Shown: positions 51,008 through 61,436, numbered from the stretch's first letter. The stretch: 64,000 nucleotides of DNA from Diplolepis rosae (GCA_030998225.1 JAPYXD010000308.1:6272001-6336000), one strand, 5' to 3'. The notes: generated by a model not told the origin, from the letters alone. Program-made: numbers and translations.

Positions 51008-51046
51008 TAATAAATAATAATAAAAAAAAGAAGAAGAAGAAGAAAG
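50970..51046. repeat. compound microsatellite (TA)n-(TAA)n-(GAA)n
   Basis: TATATACATATATATA is followed by ten or so TAA units, then AAGAAGAAGAAGAAG. Confidence 0.92.
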
Positions 51047-51271
51047 GAATTTCTTAAAGTTTTGATATTATTCCCCTTCGGTCTTGTGAACTGACCTCCT
51101 TTTCATTACATTTTGTGCTGAGCCTATAACATACTCAGGTTACGAGCACCAAGAATAAAATTCGTCGCGTTCACCTGTATTAGCTAATTTTGATGGAAAT
51201 AGTTTGATGACCCCTGTTAATTGTCCTGATTGAGAAAGAAGTTATTTTATTTTTATTTTTGGTCGCTCATA

Positions 51272-51445
51272 ACAGCTGTTAGAAAAAAAAACTTTCCCGA
51301 GTGCCAAACTTAAAAAAATTATATCTCGAAATTTTCAAATATCACATTGAAAAAAAAACGTGTCGATTATTTTCGAAGTAAAAAGGCAAAAAAAGATATT
51401 TCATCGAAAAAAAAATTTCGACTGTAAATCTCTCATGAAATGACA
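51272..51445 (+). repeat. solitary arm of the foldback family
   Basis: Matches the right arm of 18277-19325 (CCCGAGTGCCAAACTTAAAA, TATATCTCGAAATTTTCAAA, GTGTCGATTATTTTCGAAGT) and continues past it into TCTCATGAAATGAC, found outside the left arm at 18256-18276. This defines the family terminus. Confidence 0.85.
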
Positions 51446-51454
51446 CATATACAC

Positions 51455-51611
51455 TGAGTTCGCCCTAAGGCGGCGAAAACGGGGTCACAAGTTCGCGTTA
51501 AGGCGACCGAGACAGAATTACGTTGGTAACTCATGGTTCGTGGTGGGGGTAGAGAGGAAAGAACGCTCGACGCCTTATCGAGAACTTTGCCATCGCCTTA
51601 GCGCGAACTCA
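51455..51611. mobile_element. 157-bp MITE-like inverted-repeat element
   Basis: TGAGTTCGCCCTAAGGCG at the left and CGCCTTAGCGCGAACTCA at the right are inverted with one mismatch. GC-rich interior with GGCGACC and GACGCC blocks. It directly follows the foldback arm. No clear target duplication; superfamily unknown. Confidence 0.7.
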
Positions 51612-51784
51612 ATGTACAGTGGATTCTACATATTTTTGCAATTCGTGTTGTTGCATACTGGACTTCTTCATTTTGAATTGCAAGCAATGAGATAAGTTTT
51701 TGCGTTCTAGGATTATCCTTATTTTAATTATCTCCTATATTTTAATCTCTTACAGAAGTTTTGAATTAATCTTTTAATTTATGG

Positions 51785-51822
51785 CACTGAAGAGGGCCCC
51801 CATATGTGGTCGAAACGTTTGT
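51785..51822 (+). ncRNA. hammerhead-ribozyme-like core (isolated PLE remnant)
   Basis: CTGAAGA (matches the CTGANGA core), then a short GGCC/GGTC helix with a ~9-nt loop, then CGAAACGTTT. Both conserved strands of the hammerhead core are present. This is better preserved than the PLE motifs at 9312 and 14818. The outer helix could not be verified by eye. PLE terminal repeats are the usual source of such motifs in arthropod DNA; no PLE coding sequence is near. Confidence 0.5.
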
Positions 51823-51829
51823 CTTCCTT

Positions 51830-52525
51830 TTTTGTGTTTTTTTATATCTAACATTGATAATTTTTAATCGAAGAAAATAAAAAGAAACTGTCCCTATGCC
51901 AAAATAACGAGAAATGAATAAAAATTCTGTAAATTTTGGGTCAATATAATAGCTATTCATTGTGCATTTACGTGTGACTAACGCGTTAAAATATCATGCC
52001 GGAATAACACAGAAATATGGGGTCACATCTTGTCGTGTTTTTTTCGCAATCACATGTTGAATACGATTCTGCCACGAATGAACATTCAGTCAGTCATTAA
52101 AGACGCCGCAGACTTCTGTCAATAGAGGCAACATCACAGTGTTATGCATTGGAGTGCGTGAACTAGTATAGAATGTTTCAATCATTACAGAGTTAACAGT
52201 GATTCGAGATTTACTTTCAAATTTATGCATTATTGAGACTTTTGTATTGTATTGTGTGACAGCAAGTTTCTCCGAAATTTGCCTAATAACTGTGAATAGA
52301 AAATTTTATCGCTGCGCATCACATTAAAAATACAGAATTCGAAATTCGTAAAAAAATTTTTAGGGTTTACGTAATATTTATACGCATGAACTCTTCGAAA
52401 ATATTATCGATGGCTGAAAATTGCAGAATACATTTTTGGGATTACAGAAAGAATACCTCTATTTCGTTGAATGTTAGGTTTTATTGTATCACGTGTCAAG
52501 TGTTATTCGGATAAATTGCTTTTAT
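51830..52525. other. no gene seen
   Basis: AT-rich anonymous sequence. Confidence 0.4.
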
Positions 52526-52526
52526 T

Positions 52527-52790
52527 TTGAAGAAATTTTCTGTGAAAAAAAGAACGCTTCCACTCCGCTGGGTAACGAGCGGAGTGGAAGCGTTCCTTTT
52601 TTCACAGAAAATTTCTTCAATAATTATAATTAAAAAAAAATTCCATCTAGTCTTGCGAGACGTTACATTAATTCTGACTCATACGTTGATAAGGTCGATA
52701 TAGTAGAATTCCGCTATCACGTATAGTGATACACTCTTCTAATGATCGACATAATCGACTGAAATGATTTAGAAATATCAGAAAATGCTT
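52527..52790. mobile_element. hairpin plus one arm of a palindromic MITE family
   Basis: 52527-52620 is a near-perfect hairpin (TTGAAGAAATTTTCTGTG and complement; tip CACTCCGCTGGGTAACGAGCGGAGTG). Sequence 52621-52790 then matches the right arm of the palindrome at 56115-56609 (AAGGTCGATATAGTAGA, GTGATACACTCTTCTAAT, ATCGACATAATCGACTGAAA). The corresponding left arm is missing beyond the hairpin. Confidence 0.85.
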
Positions 52791-52799
52791 TTATTTTGT

Positions 52800-53900
52800 A
52801 ATATTATTCTACTTCTTTTGGTTTTTACAACATTTTTCTGTGTTCCAATCATTTTCATCAGAAAATCGTTAACCTGAGAATTTTTGTTTGTTTGGTTCGT
52901 GATGTCAATGAGGCACTTGAGGTTCGTTTCCTTATTACTAAAAAAAAACGAAGTTTAGGATTTTGCATTAATGTTAATAATTTTTGTGTAAGCAGTACAC
53001 AATGTTAATTTTTAACTTCGCTAAGTAGCCTGAAAATAAATTTGTATTGGTGCGATCAACTTGTTGGCCAAACATATTCTATAGCAACCCAACAAATATT
53101 CCCACATGTTATTTTAAAGTCATGAGTAGTGACACATTTATTTAAGCATCATATACTGTGTCGCTTTATAATGGCGTGGTGCAAAAAAGCAGCCTAAATG
53201 CATCTTTCAGAATGCTACATTTGATGCATACACTATGCTGCTGTAATGGAGAAGTAGTAAGGGAATGGAAGGTCTCAATACGAATGATCTGTTATGCTGC
53301 AGATTTTGCTCTGCCAGTGGGCTCATTTTTAATGCATGGAAAATCTTAGCGTTTTGCGGTCGCATCTTAGGTCAATTATGTATAAATTTCGGTAAATCTG
53401 ATGGATGTGTTATTGACAAATGTTGCCTACGACATTGCTATCGGGGCAAACATGTCACTTTATAAAAAAATTAATATTTTGCACGAAAAGTATCAATTTA
53501 AAAAACGACGAAATTAATTAATTGTGTCAAAACTAAGTGATTCTTTACAAATGATGCCCTACATTATTTTTCGAAATTATAAATAAATAGGTAAATCAAG
53601 ACTCAACTGAAGTCTGCTTATCAGAGAGGAACGTGAAATTAGTTAGACAGCTTTGTAACATTCCTTGGGGGGTGAAAAGTTATACCTGTAAATTCTCTAT
53701 AAGAATGTATGTTTTGGAGAATCATTTCCTAAAAATTGTTAAGGTCATCGAGCGACTAAAAATAATAAAACAATTTTACGTGCCCTTTTTTGACGTGGCG
53801 GCTTAATTACATAATCGACATAATCTAATGTACGTAGACGAAGGCTGGATTTAGAAACAATGTAACGTAATATATGTAAATATAATACCCACAAAAACCA
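52800..53900. other. no gene seen
   Basis: AT-rich DNA. Overlapping short frames at 53158-53465 have no recognisable motif. Confidence 0.4.
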
Positions 53901-53905
53901 TAGAG

Positions 53906-54908
53906 TGTTACGACCCAGCGCTGCTGTTGGTTACTCCCTTACGTCGATTGCGTAGCTGGGCCTTGATTCGTCGATTGTGGAATTTGTTGCTGTCGTTGAC
54001 TCGTTGAAACGAGTAGCCGCCAAGAGGGATTTAATTCAAATTAAATAAGGAGCACAATTCACACTTAGATTGTATATATTTTTCGTTTTAGAAGTGTATA
54101 ATTATTTCCAAAATATCATTTCACTATTTACAATATTGTAATACAATGTCAGGCATTGCTCGCCTGGCCCCCGACAAATTTTAAGTCCGCAGTTGCCGAA
54201 AATTACTAAGTTGAATGATGTTTTATCGCCAGTTTTAGCTCTAAACGCCTTTTTCGAGACATAAAATCTGCCGTTTTTGAGCTCTGCAGCTATATTTATA
54301 ATAAGCCCCTTACGTGGGATTTTACCATCTCTCCATAGCTTTCAGCCAATCAAAATGCTGACGTAACACAATTTTATGTTCTATCGACGAATGGGCGAAT
54401 AGGTCACGCAGGACCGCCCACCAAAATTAAGTCGCAGAATGAGTCAGTCGATGATTGACATTTATAAACACTCTAGGATCAAATATCGTAATTCCTTGTA
54501 ATGTTTATGAACATTACATCCGGTCGTTTTGGAGCTTAAGGCACGTTCTGTCACTATAAATAGCCCTATGAGTCATCTATAACGATAATTTCTCGGTAAT
54601 TTCTCGCATTCCGAGCATTCTTGCACGTGTTTTACAATTCTGCGTCGTAATTACTGATTATAATGTCGCAATACTATATTTAACGTCGCAATTAGAGACA
54701 GAGGAGCTACGTTTTACTTATTCGCATATCTATATAAGCAGATTTAGAACTTACTCCCGTTAGACTGACAATCTAACTACTGAAGATTCGAATTTTCGCG
54801 CTGTGTTGGTCGGTAATTCAGACCGCGCTTTTACCAGCATATTTGGTTATATGTGAAAGGGTGCTAGAGCACCTTATAGCTAGTACCGTAAACCGGCACA
54901 CCGTTACA
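53906..54908 (+). mobile_element. solo LTR, 1003 bp, with AGAG target duplication
   Basis: Begins TGTTACGACC and ends CCGTTACA, so it has TG...CA ends within a longer TGTTAC/GTTACA inverted pair. AGAG flanks it on both sides (53902-53905, 54909-54912), a 4-bp duplication as in many Ty3/Gypsy elements. No internal retroviral-type genes follow on either side, so it is a solo LTR from recombination. Orientation is assigned + because a TATATAAG box with a downstream start-like region lies in the last fifth, but this is not certain. Confidence 0.85.
54731..54775 (+). promoter_or_regulatory. candidate LTR promoter (TATA box)
   Basis: TATATAAG at 54731, about 30 bp before a CCGTTAGACTGAC stretch. 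A second TATAAATA lies at 54555. The position late in the LTR is odd for a U3 promoter unless R-U5 is short. Confidence 0.35.
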
Positions 54909-54924
54909 AGAGTAGGCAAGATTA

Positions 54925-55010
54925 GAGTTGTTAAATTCTCGAGAATTTAAATTCGGAAAATATTCTCAAGAACAGTCTCGAGAATATTCCCGATCGAGAG
55001 GATTTATTGA
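54925..55010. repeat. cluster of TCTCGAGAAT motifs
   Basis: TCTCGAGAATTTAAATTC, TATTCTCAAGAA, TCTCGAGAATATTC and GATCGAGAG occur in ~80 bp beside the solo LTR. TTCnnGAAnnTTC-like spacing resembles heat-shock elements only loosely. Confidence 0.45.
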
Positions 55011-55014
55011 GAAC

Positions 55015-55425
55015 TTAGAAAGAAATATATTTTCAGGTATTTTTTCTTTTGATGCAATAAATTATTTATATTTATAATATGTTTTTATAACACATGCACA
55101 AAAACACGCACACATAAAACAACTACACTTTCCTATTGACACACTAGTATCACAATTTACTATTTTGCCACAGATAAAAAAAATTCTAAGTCCAATGCTT
55201 ATTTTTATTGATATATAATACTTTTTTCGCAATGGATATTTGCCAAAGGTTAACATTTTTCGTATAGATTCATCGATATTTAAAATCAAATATTTTAAAT
55301 ATGAAAACCTTTCTGAATAATTTATTATAATTGCATGGAAGCTACAAAATGTTTCTTAGAAATCGTACTGAATGAGGATATCTCTATTTTTTTTCAATCA
55401 CATAAGTTTAATTTAATAATTACGC
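55015..55425. other. no gene seen
   Basis: AT-rich anonymous sequence; short frames only. Confidence 0.4.
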
Positions 55426-55427
55426 TA

Positions 55428-55815
55428 CCATCGAAATTGTGCGTAATGTGCTTGCGAGCGCTATTAAAAATCACTGCTGACTTCAAACCACGATATCTCG
55501 GTGAAAAAAAGATAGGCCTTTAAAAAAAAAATAGTTGGAAAGCTTATGAAATTCCACGTCTAGTGATGCTCAACAAATATTTATTTGACCTTCTGAAAAT
55601 AATACAGCACGTGAGGAGTTAAAAAAAATTCAAGATTTGCTCAAATTCTCTACGTCAACTTCAACTTTTAGCCTGAACTAGGGAAAATTTTTCCAAAATC
55701 TGAAAATTATACCACATAGAGTCTAAAATCCTATCTTTAATTTAAGCCAAGAAAAGCTAAAAAATATTCATGGGTACCCAAGATACGATTAAAAATGTTC
55801 AATCGTATCTGAGTT
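55428..55815 (+). repeat. dispersed repeat, second copy
   Basis: Same family as 46940-47335, same orientation, about 8.5 kb away. The two differ by scattered substitutions and small indels. Confidence 0.85.
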
Positions 55816-56114
55816 GAATTTTAATCGACGATCGCGGTTCTCGGACGGTTTGTTGCTAGCCTCCTTTTCTGAGGCAGTACCGAATAGGCCATGCACAAAG
55901 GTGGCGCTTAAGTGGGGCCCTCTTATATGTTCTTTGATCTAAGAACGTGTTTCCTTTATTTCCTTTCCTTTCATTCTTAGTTGATATTTACAATGACTAT
56001 TAAAATTTTTATTAATGTTCTAGTTTATAAGAATTTTGATAAATAATAAATGTTTACATATCATTTTTTTATTGATTCATATGGGGATAATTTGGCCACG
56101 GATATATCACGAAC

Positions 56115-56609
56115 TATATACAAATTTTTCCAAATCATTTCAGTCGATTATGTCGATAATTAGAAGAGTGTATCACTCACCATGATAACCGAACTCCACC
56201 ATATCGACCTTATCAACCTGTAATTTAGAATTAACGTCATTTAAGACCAGATGGAATTTTCAATATATATTTGAACAATTTTTTCTGTCAAAAAAGGAAT
56301 GCCTCCACTCCGCTGGGTATGGAGCCAAGGCCCTTTCGATTGCCGAGCGAATGCTCTATCATCTGATCTACGGAGGTTCCACAAAACTTCTCTCACAGAA
56401 TCGATACCCAGCGGAGTAGAAGCGTTCCTTTTTTGACAGAAAAAATTGTTCAAATATATATTGAAAATTCCATCTGGTCTTAAATGACGTTAATTCTAAA
56501 TTACAGGTTGCTAAGGTCGATATGGTAGAGTTCGGTTATCATGGTGAGTGATACACTCTTCTAATTATCGACATAATCGACTGAAATGATTTGGAAAAAT
56601 TTATATATA
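56115..56609. mobile_element. 495-bp palindromic MITE with a tRNA-like loop
   Basis: Arms 56115-56319 and 56405-56609 (205 bp each) are near-perfect inverted copies: TATATA, TTTTTCCAAATCATTTCAG, GTGTATCACTCACCATGATA, ATTTAGAATTAACGTCATTT, CTCCACTCCGCTGGGTA. The 85-bp loop on the minus strand reads CGTAGATCAGATGATAGAGC, then ATTCGCTCGGCAATCGAAAG and GCCTTGGCTCC, which follows a tRNA from the A box through the anticodon region. The related hairpin at 52527 has an 8-bp tip instead of this loop, so the tRNA-like piece is an addition. Confidence 0.85.
56326..56390 (-). repeat. partial tRNA-like sequence in the palindrome loop
   Basis: TAGATCAGATGATAGAGC closely matches the tRNA A box (TAGCTCAGNTGGTAGAGC). 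The anticodon region follows, but no TTCGAATC-type B box or acceptor stem is complete before the arm resumes. It is a partial tRNA or SINE head, not a functional tRNA gene. Confidence 0.5.
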
Positions 56610-57437
56610 GAGGGTTTTCCAATAGGGACATAACAATTTAATCTATGAATAAAACACATAAATATTTGAGATATTGAGTTGAAATTTATTGTGGGTGTAT
56701 TGCAAGCATTACATTTTATGAATGAAATTCGATATCGGTCATATGACCACCACGAGCCCCTTTACAGCGGTCGATTCTTTTGACCCAATTTTCCACCACT
56801 CTGGCACACATTTCGACCAGAACGTTGACAATTTCGCGTTGGATGTTGTCTTTGCGGTCGTCTAAAGTTGCTGGCTTGTTGGCATAGTCCAGTGACTTGA
56901 TATGGCCCCATAAAAAGAAATCCAATGGCGTTAGATCGCATGAACGAGGCGGCCATTCGACCGGACCATTTCTGGAGCTAACACGTTCACCGAATTTTCC
57001 TTTCAATAAATCGATTGTGACGCATGCTGTGTGGCTAGTGGCACCGTCTTGTTGTAACCACATATCGTTGATGTCATGTTCATCCAATTCTGGCCACAAA
57101 TAATCTTCCAACATAGCACAATAGCGCTCTCCATTGACAGTAACATGACGGGCGTTTTCATCCACGAAAAAAAACGGCCCAATCACACCTCCGGCATGAA
57201 AACCGCACCAAACAGTCACTTTTTGCGTATGCAACGGTGTCTCAATAAGCACATTTTGGTTTGTTGCTTACTAATAACGCATATTTTGCTTATTAACAAA
57301 GCCATTGAGCCAGAAATGAGCTTCATCGCTGAAGATGATTTTTCGATGAAATTCTTCTTTTCTTCGAGCTTTGCCAGAGCCCAATTGCAGAAGTTTCGGC
57401 GTTTCAAATGATCAAGTGGCTTTAGTTCTTGAGTCAA
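56610..57437 (-). pseudogene. DD41D-type mariner, 3' two-thirds
   Basis: One terminus is present (GAGGGTTTTCCAATAGGGAC, after TA). The open frame 57252-56716 encodes TQKVTVWCGFHAGGVIGPFF, GERYCAMLEDYLWPELDEHD, MWLQQDGATSHTA (second catalytic Asp), WPPRSCDLTPLDFFLWGHIK (third Asp) and the tail CKGARGGHMTDIEFHS. Forty-one residues separate the two Asp residues. Upstream, TQELKPLDHLKRRNFCNWAL and a frameshifted KIIFSDEAHFW carry the first Asp near 57330. The copy is cut at ~57437, before the DNA-binding domain. It complements the fragment at 13640-14441. Confidence 0.88.
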
Positions 57438-57845
57438 CTCTTCTAAAGTCTACAAGTGTAAGTATTTTACGGTAAGAACTTATACAATCGAACAAAAAGA
57501 AGAAACACTACTACCAGAAGTACCAAGGGGTATGGAAGAAAATGTCACAGTTTCGAAACTGGATCACTAGGAGTCCTCATAAGGCATAGAATTCCTATTT
57601 TTCAATTGTTTCAAATGTAGTTATACAACTGATAAGACTGAAGTTGAGCGACATTTAAAAACAAAGAAGCATACTGATAACGCTGCGGGTTACGGTCAAA
57701 AGCAAATTGTTTTGTTTGATTCGAGTTTTTCGCAGAAGATTAATCTTGAACAAAAATGCAAACGAAATGAGATCAAAATAGCAAATCTGGTCGATATAGT
57801 TTCGAATGTTTAGTAGATAGGCTGCAAAAGAATAAATTTTCTATT

Positions 57846-58433
57846 ATGATAGACGAATCAACAACCAAAAGTTCTATAAAACCTTTAGCTATAGTGACCA
57901 GAATGTTTGTTAAGAATACGGTGCAGGACGAATTTTTATGTGCCGAAGTGGTCTCGAAGAGGTCCCTTGAAGTTAGGGACCTCGACGAGACAGTCACAAG
58001 AGAAGAGGTTGTTGCCACGCTGTGCATCGCGCTAGGCAAGCCTGACCTCGGGGACCAGTGCAGGCTGTACAAACGCTTTGGCGGTGTGCTGACTGCGGTG
58101 GTCCGCTTAACCGAGGCGGACCCCCGGAGCTTGCTCGGGCTCGGTAGGCTAAGGGTAGGGTGGGTGAACTGCCGCATCCGAGAGCATGTCGAGGTTGCCC
58201 GGTGCTTCAGGTGCCAGGGATATGGCCATGTGTCGCGTGGCTGCACGCTTCCAGGCAGGAAGGATGCCTGCTGGAGGTGTGGGGGCCCGTCACACATGGC
58301 CAAGGAGTGCAAGGCTTCCCCTCGGCGCCTGACTTGCACTGATAGGGGCGAAAAAGATGTCGCCCATGCTTCGGGGAGTGGTTCTTGCCAAATATTCAGG
58401 GCGGAACTCCGGAGGTTGAGAGGTGGAAAGTGA
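57846..58433 (+). CDS. in-frame fusion: hAT DEST region with LINE ORF1 zinc-knuckle domain
   Basis: A 195-codon open frame. Residues 1-33 are hAT transposase (MIDESTTKSSIKPLAIVTRM to VQDEFLC). From about residue 34 it is R1-like ORF1: VVSKRSLEVRDLDETVTREE, LYKRFGGVLTAVVRLTEAD, then knuckles CFRCQGYGHVSRGC and CWRCGGPSHMAKEC (both CX2CX4HX4C) and a third Cys/His region (LTCTDRGEKDVAHASGSGSC). It ends RRLRGGK at the natural ORF1 stop. ORF1 here is N-terminally truncated but otherwise the best preserved in the window. The fusion is a product of 5'-truncated LINE insertion. Confidence 0.85.
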   Translation: MIDESTTKSSIKPLAIVTRMFVKNTVQDEFLCAEVVSKRSLEVRDLDETVTREEVVATLCIALGKPDLGDQCRLYKRFGGVLTAVVRLTEADPRSLLGLGRLRVGWVNCRIREHVEVARCFRCQGYGHVSRGCTLPGRKDACWRCGGPSHMAKECKASPRRLTCTDRGEKDVAHASGSGSCQIFRAELRRLRGGK

Positions 58434-60675
58434 AATTCCTCAACTCAACCTCGGGAGAGGGAAGGAAGCCCAGAACCTTCTGATGAAGATTGCCAGAGAG
58501 AGGAGGGCCGATGTGTTGCTCATTAGTGAGCAACACAAATGGTCCGAAAACTCTGCTTGGTATCAGGATGCATCAAAGAGGGCTGGGATCCTTGTCTGCA
58601 GCCCTGATTTGAGCATCGCGGATTTCATGGTGACCGATGCGGGGTTCGTTTGGGTGGAGGTGGCGGGGGTACGTGTGTACAAGGTCTGCTGAGTCGTTGA
58701 AGGACACTGTGCGGGCGGCGAGGCGGAAAGTGGTCGCAGCATGCGGCCATTCCATGCCTCGCCGCAGGCACATGCGTACCGGGGACTCGAAGTACTGGTG
58801 GAACGACCAGTTGTCCGTTCTGCGTCGAAAATGCCTTAAAGCGCGGCGGAGGTTTCCGCGCTCAAAGGGTGATCCTCTGCTGCGCGAGGCATGGAATGAA
58901 GCAAAATCAGCTCTGAGGCAAGGCATAAAGAAAAGCCGACTTCAGTGCTGGAAAGACTTGATCGGGGAAGTCGAGAAGGACCCATGGGGTCTCGCCTTCA
59001 AAATAGTCACTAGGAGATTGGTGACTAAAAGAAATACCCCGGACCTGGATAATGCCGATCGAGTCAAGTACATCGTGCGAAGCTTGTTCGAACGAGATCC
59101 TCAAAGAGGTGATCGGGGTATACCCGGAGATCCTCCTAGAAGTCTTTAACTCCTGTCTTCGGGAGGTGAGGTTCTTCGCAGACTGGAAGAAGCAGAGGTT
59201 GGTCCTGTTGAGAAAGGGCAACAAGCCTCTAGGGGATCCCTCATCGTATAGACCAATATGTTTATTGGATACGATGGGGAAACTTCTGGAGGAAATGATC
59301 CTACAAAGACTCCGGGGCACATGGTCCGCGAGAATGGTCTCTCGGAAAACCAGTTCGGCTTTCGGAAAGGCAGGTCCACAGTTGACGCCATCCAGGCAGT
59401 GGTGGAACTCGCCACTAAAGCAAGAAGAGGAACTGGTAAGCGTAAGGTATTCTGCGCGTTGATCAGCATTGACATACGCAATGCGTTCAATACCGCGAGA
59501 TGGAACACCTGCATTGAGGCGATGGTGCGGAAAAAGGTTCCAGACTACCTGTTGCGAATGAAAGATGACTATCTGAGCGACAGGTGGGTGATATATGAGG
59601 GCGACAAATGGTCTCTCAAGGAAGAGATGACATGTGGCGCCCCTCAAGGGTCGCGGGTGGGTTCACTCGTTTGGAACGTCATGTACGACGATTTCCTGCG
59701 CAAGACCTGCCTGCTGGAACGAGCATCATCGGCTTCGCGGATGACGCACTTGTCGTGTGCGCTGCTGACAACGTCGGAATTCTGGAGCTGAGGATCAATG
59801 ATACTCTGTGGCGGGCAAAGCGTTGGTTAGATATCAGAGGCCTGAAACTGGCCCCTGAGAAGACCGAGGCTGTGCTGGTCACAGACAGGAGATCCTTCCA
59901 ATATCCGAAGATCGCTCTCGGGGAACATAAAATTGAGTTAAAAAAGTGCATTAAGTACCTGGGAGTGCAGTTGGTTCGAAGACTTAGCTTCGGCGAACAC
60001 CTGCAGATCGTGACTGCCAAAGCCATCCAATGTGGGGCAGCCCTGACTCGGCTCATGCCCAGCATTGGTGGACCCAGGGAAGCTAAGAGAAGGCTGTTCC
60101 TTGCGAGCGTCCCACCAATAGATTTATTGGCGGAGGAAAGGAAAGAGACCTTTCAGCTCCGTAAGGAGCTCACCTGCTTAACAAACCTGCAGGAAATCGC
60201 TCGCGCGAAGGAGGCCATCCGCAAGGATGGAAGGCGCAGACTCGTCGAGAAATGGCAGACGAGATGGCATTGTGACCAAACCGGGAGATGGACACACCGT
60301 CTGATCCCGGAGCTCGCCACCTGGCTGGATAGAAAGCACGGTCAAGTCGGCTTTTACCTAGCGCAAGCGCTTTCGGGCCATGGTTGCTTTAATGCGTACC
60401 TGAAGCGCTTCAAGAAAAGAGACGAAGATTCGTGTCGCTACTGCGGTTCCCTTGTGGAAAATGCAGAGCACACACTCTTTGTCTGTGCCAGGTGGGGCGC
60501 GGAAAAAGAGGCCGTCGGTCGGGCAGTGGGCGCACAACTCACTGCTGACACGATGGTCTCTCTCATGCCCCAGTCTGAACAGATATGGATGCTTATCGAG
60601 TCATTGGTCACCCTGGTGATGAAGACGATGGCGCTCGATGGGCGTGCAGAGCGCGGCAACAATGGGGGCCAGTAG
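58423..60675 (+). pseudogene. LINE copy 4 ORF2: endonuclease start, RT and C-terminus, broken
   Basis: QLNLGRGKEAQNLL and VLLISEQHKWSENSAWYQD are the APE-type nuclease start. After FVWVEVAGVRVYK the frame jumps to SLKDTVRAARRKV, so most of the nuclease is deleted. Then come YWWNDQLSVLRRKC and KDLIGEVEKDPWGLAFKIVT. The RT reads SYRPICLLDTMGKLLEE, SENQFGFRKGRSTVDAIQAV, ALISIDIRNAFNTARW (motif A), CGAPQGSRVGSLVWNVMYDD (motif B). A 1-nt loss at 59695-59725 shifts to the frame with IIGFADDALVV (motif C). The thumb carries an in-frame deletion (RRLFLASVPPID). The C-terminus CRYCGSLVENAEHTLFVC is intact to the stop at 60675. Confidence 0.9.
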
Positions 60676-61042
60676 AAATCGCATCGGGGCCTACATCCGC
60701 AGTCCTGCGTCTTGGGCGGACTTGGCTGTCTGCGTCGGCCGGGGGAGGAATCTTTATATTCCTCCCCTGGTTGGCGCGGCTAGCCGGCCTGCCTATCGGA
60801 CGTGTGCCCGCGCATGGGGTTCCAGGGCGAACGGCCGACGGAAAAGTCGTACGCGACTATAAGCTGGAACCAACTGCCCGCGAAGTTTAAAGCTGAAAGG
60901 CGGTTCCGCGGGCGGTGTATTGGTTCGTGAGAGGGGTTTTTTGGTTTTAACAGGTATGCCTAGACTCGTCCTAGGAGAGTCCTGTACAACGTCTATAAAA
61001 GATTTCGCCATTGTTCCTCCTCATGAAAAAAAAGAAAAAAAA
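60676..61042 (+). other. LINE copy 4 3' UTR and A-tail
   Basis: Same 3' UTR as copies 2 and 3. The A-tail is AAAAAAAAGAAAAAAAA, followed at once by resumed hAT coding sequence. Confidence 0.88.
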
Positions 61043-61289
61043 CGACTTAGTGAATTTAGAGCATTTCAAATCTTTTTCGATCTTAAAACGCAGAAAATGC
61101 TTTATCCGAATCAAACTCGATGGCTTTCTATACTACCAGCTATAATACACGTAAGGAACCGGTATCTTGCTCTTAAACTATACTTCAATGGAGAACAGCT
61201 AAATCCAAAGGATGGCGAGAAAAGTTCTGCCAGAGCGATTCATCTTTTACTCATAAATCCAATAAACAAACTTTATCTCGACTTCTTAA

Positions 61290-61436
61290 GGTGCCATCCC
61301 ATGACTGCAGAAAACGCAAAGCAGAAAACGAACAGCCAATTACAGAACACCTTTAAGAAGAAAGAAATCTAAAGATCTTCTGTAATTATCTGTCCGTTTT
61401 CTGCATTGCGTTTTCTGCTGTCATGGGATTTCACTT
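61290..61436. mobile_element. 147-bp palindromic MITE in hAT coding sequence
   Basis: Arms match from GGTGCCATCCCATGACTGCA inward through GAAAACGCAAAGCAGAAAAC and AATTACAGAA, with a short centre. TTAA lies on both sides (61286-61289, 61437-61440), and hAT protein similarity continues beyond it. TTAA duplication suggests piggyBac mobilisation. Confidence 0.8.

Larger units (their letters stand above)
57945..61042 (+). mobile_element. R1-like LINE, copy 4, 5'-truncated, inside hAT
   Basis: ORF1 gag-like domain onward, endonuclease N-terminus (58423-58690), a deletion, pre-RT linker (58683-59040), RT and C-terminus (59100-60675), 3' UTR, and an interrupted A-tail (61026-61042). The 3' half is close to copy 2. 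Confidence 0.92.

Noticed and set aside
54925..55010. Heat-shock element array next to the solo LTR
   Set aside because: TCTCGAGAAT repeats are palindromic, but the nGAAn spacing is irregular; the resemblance is superficial.
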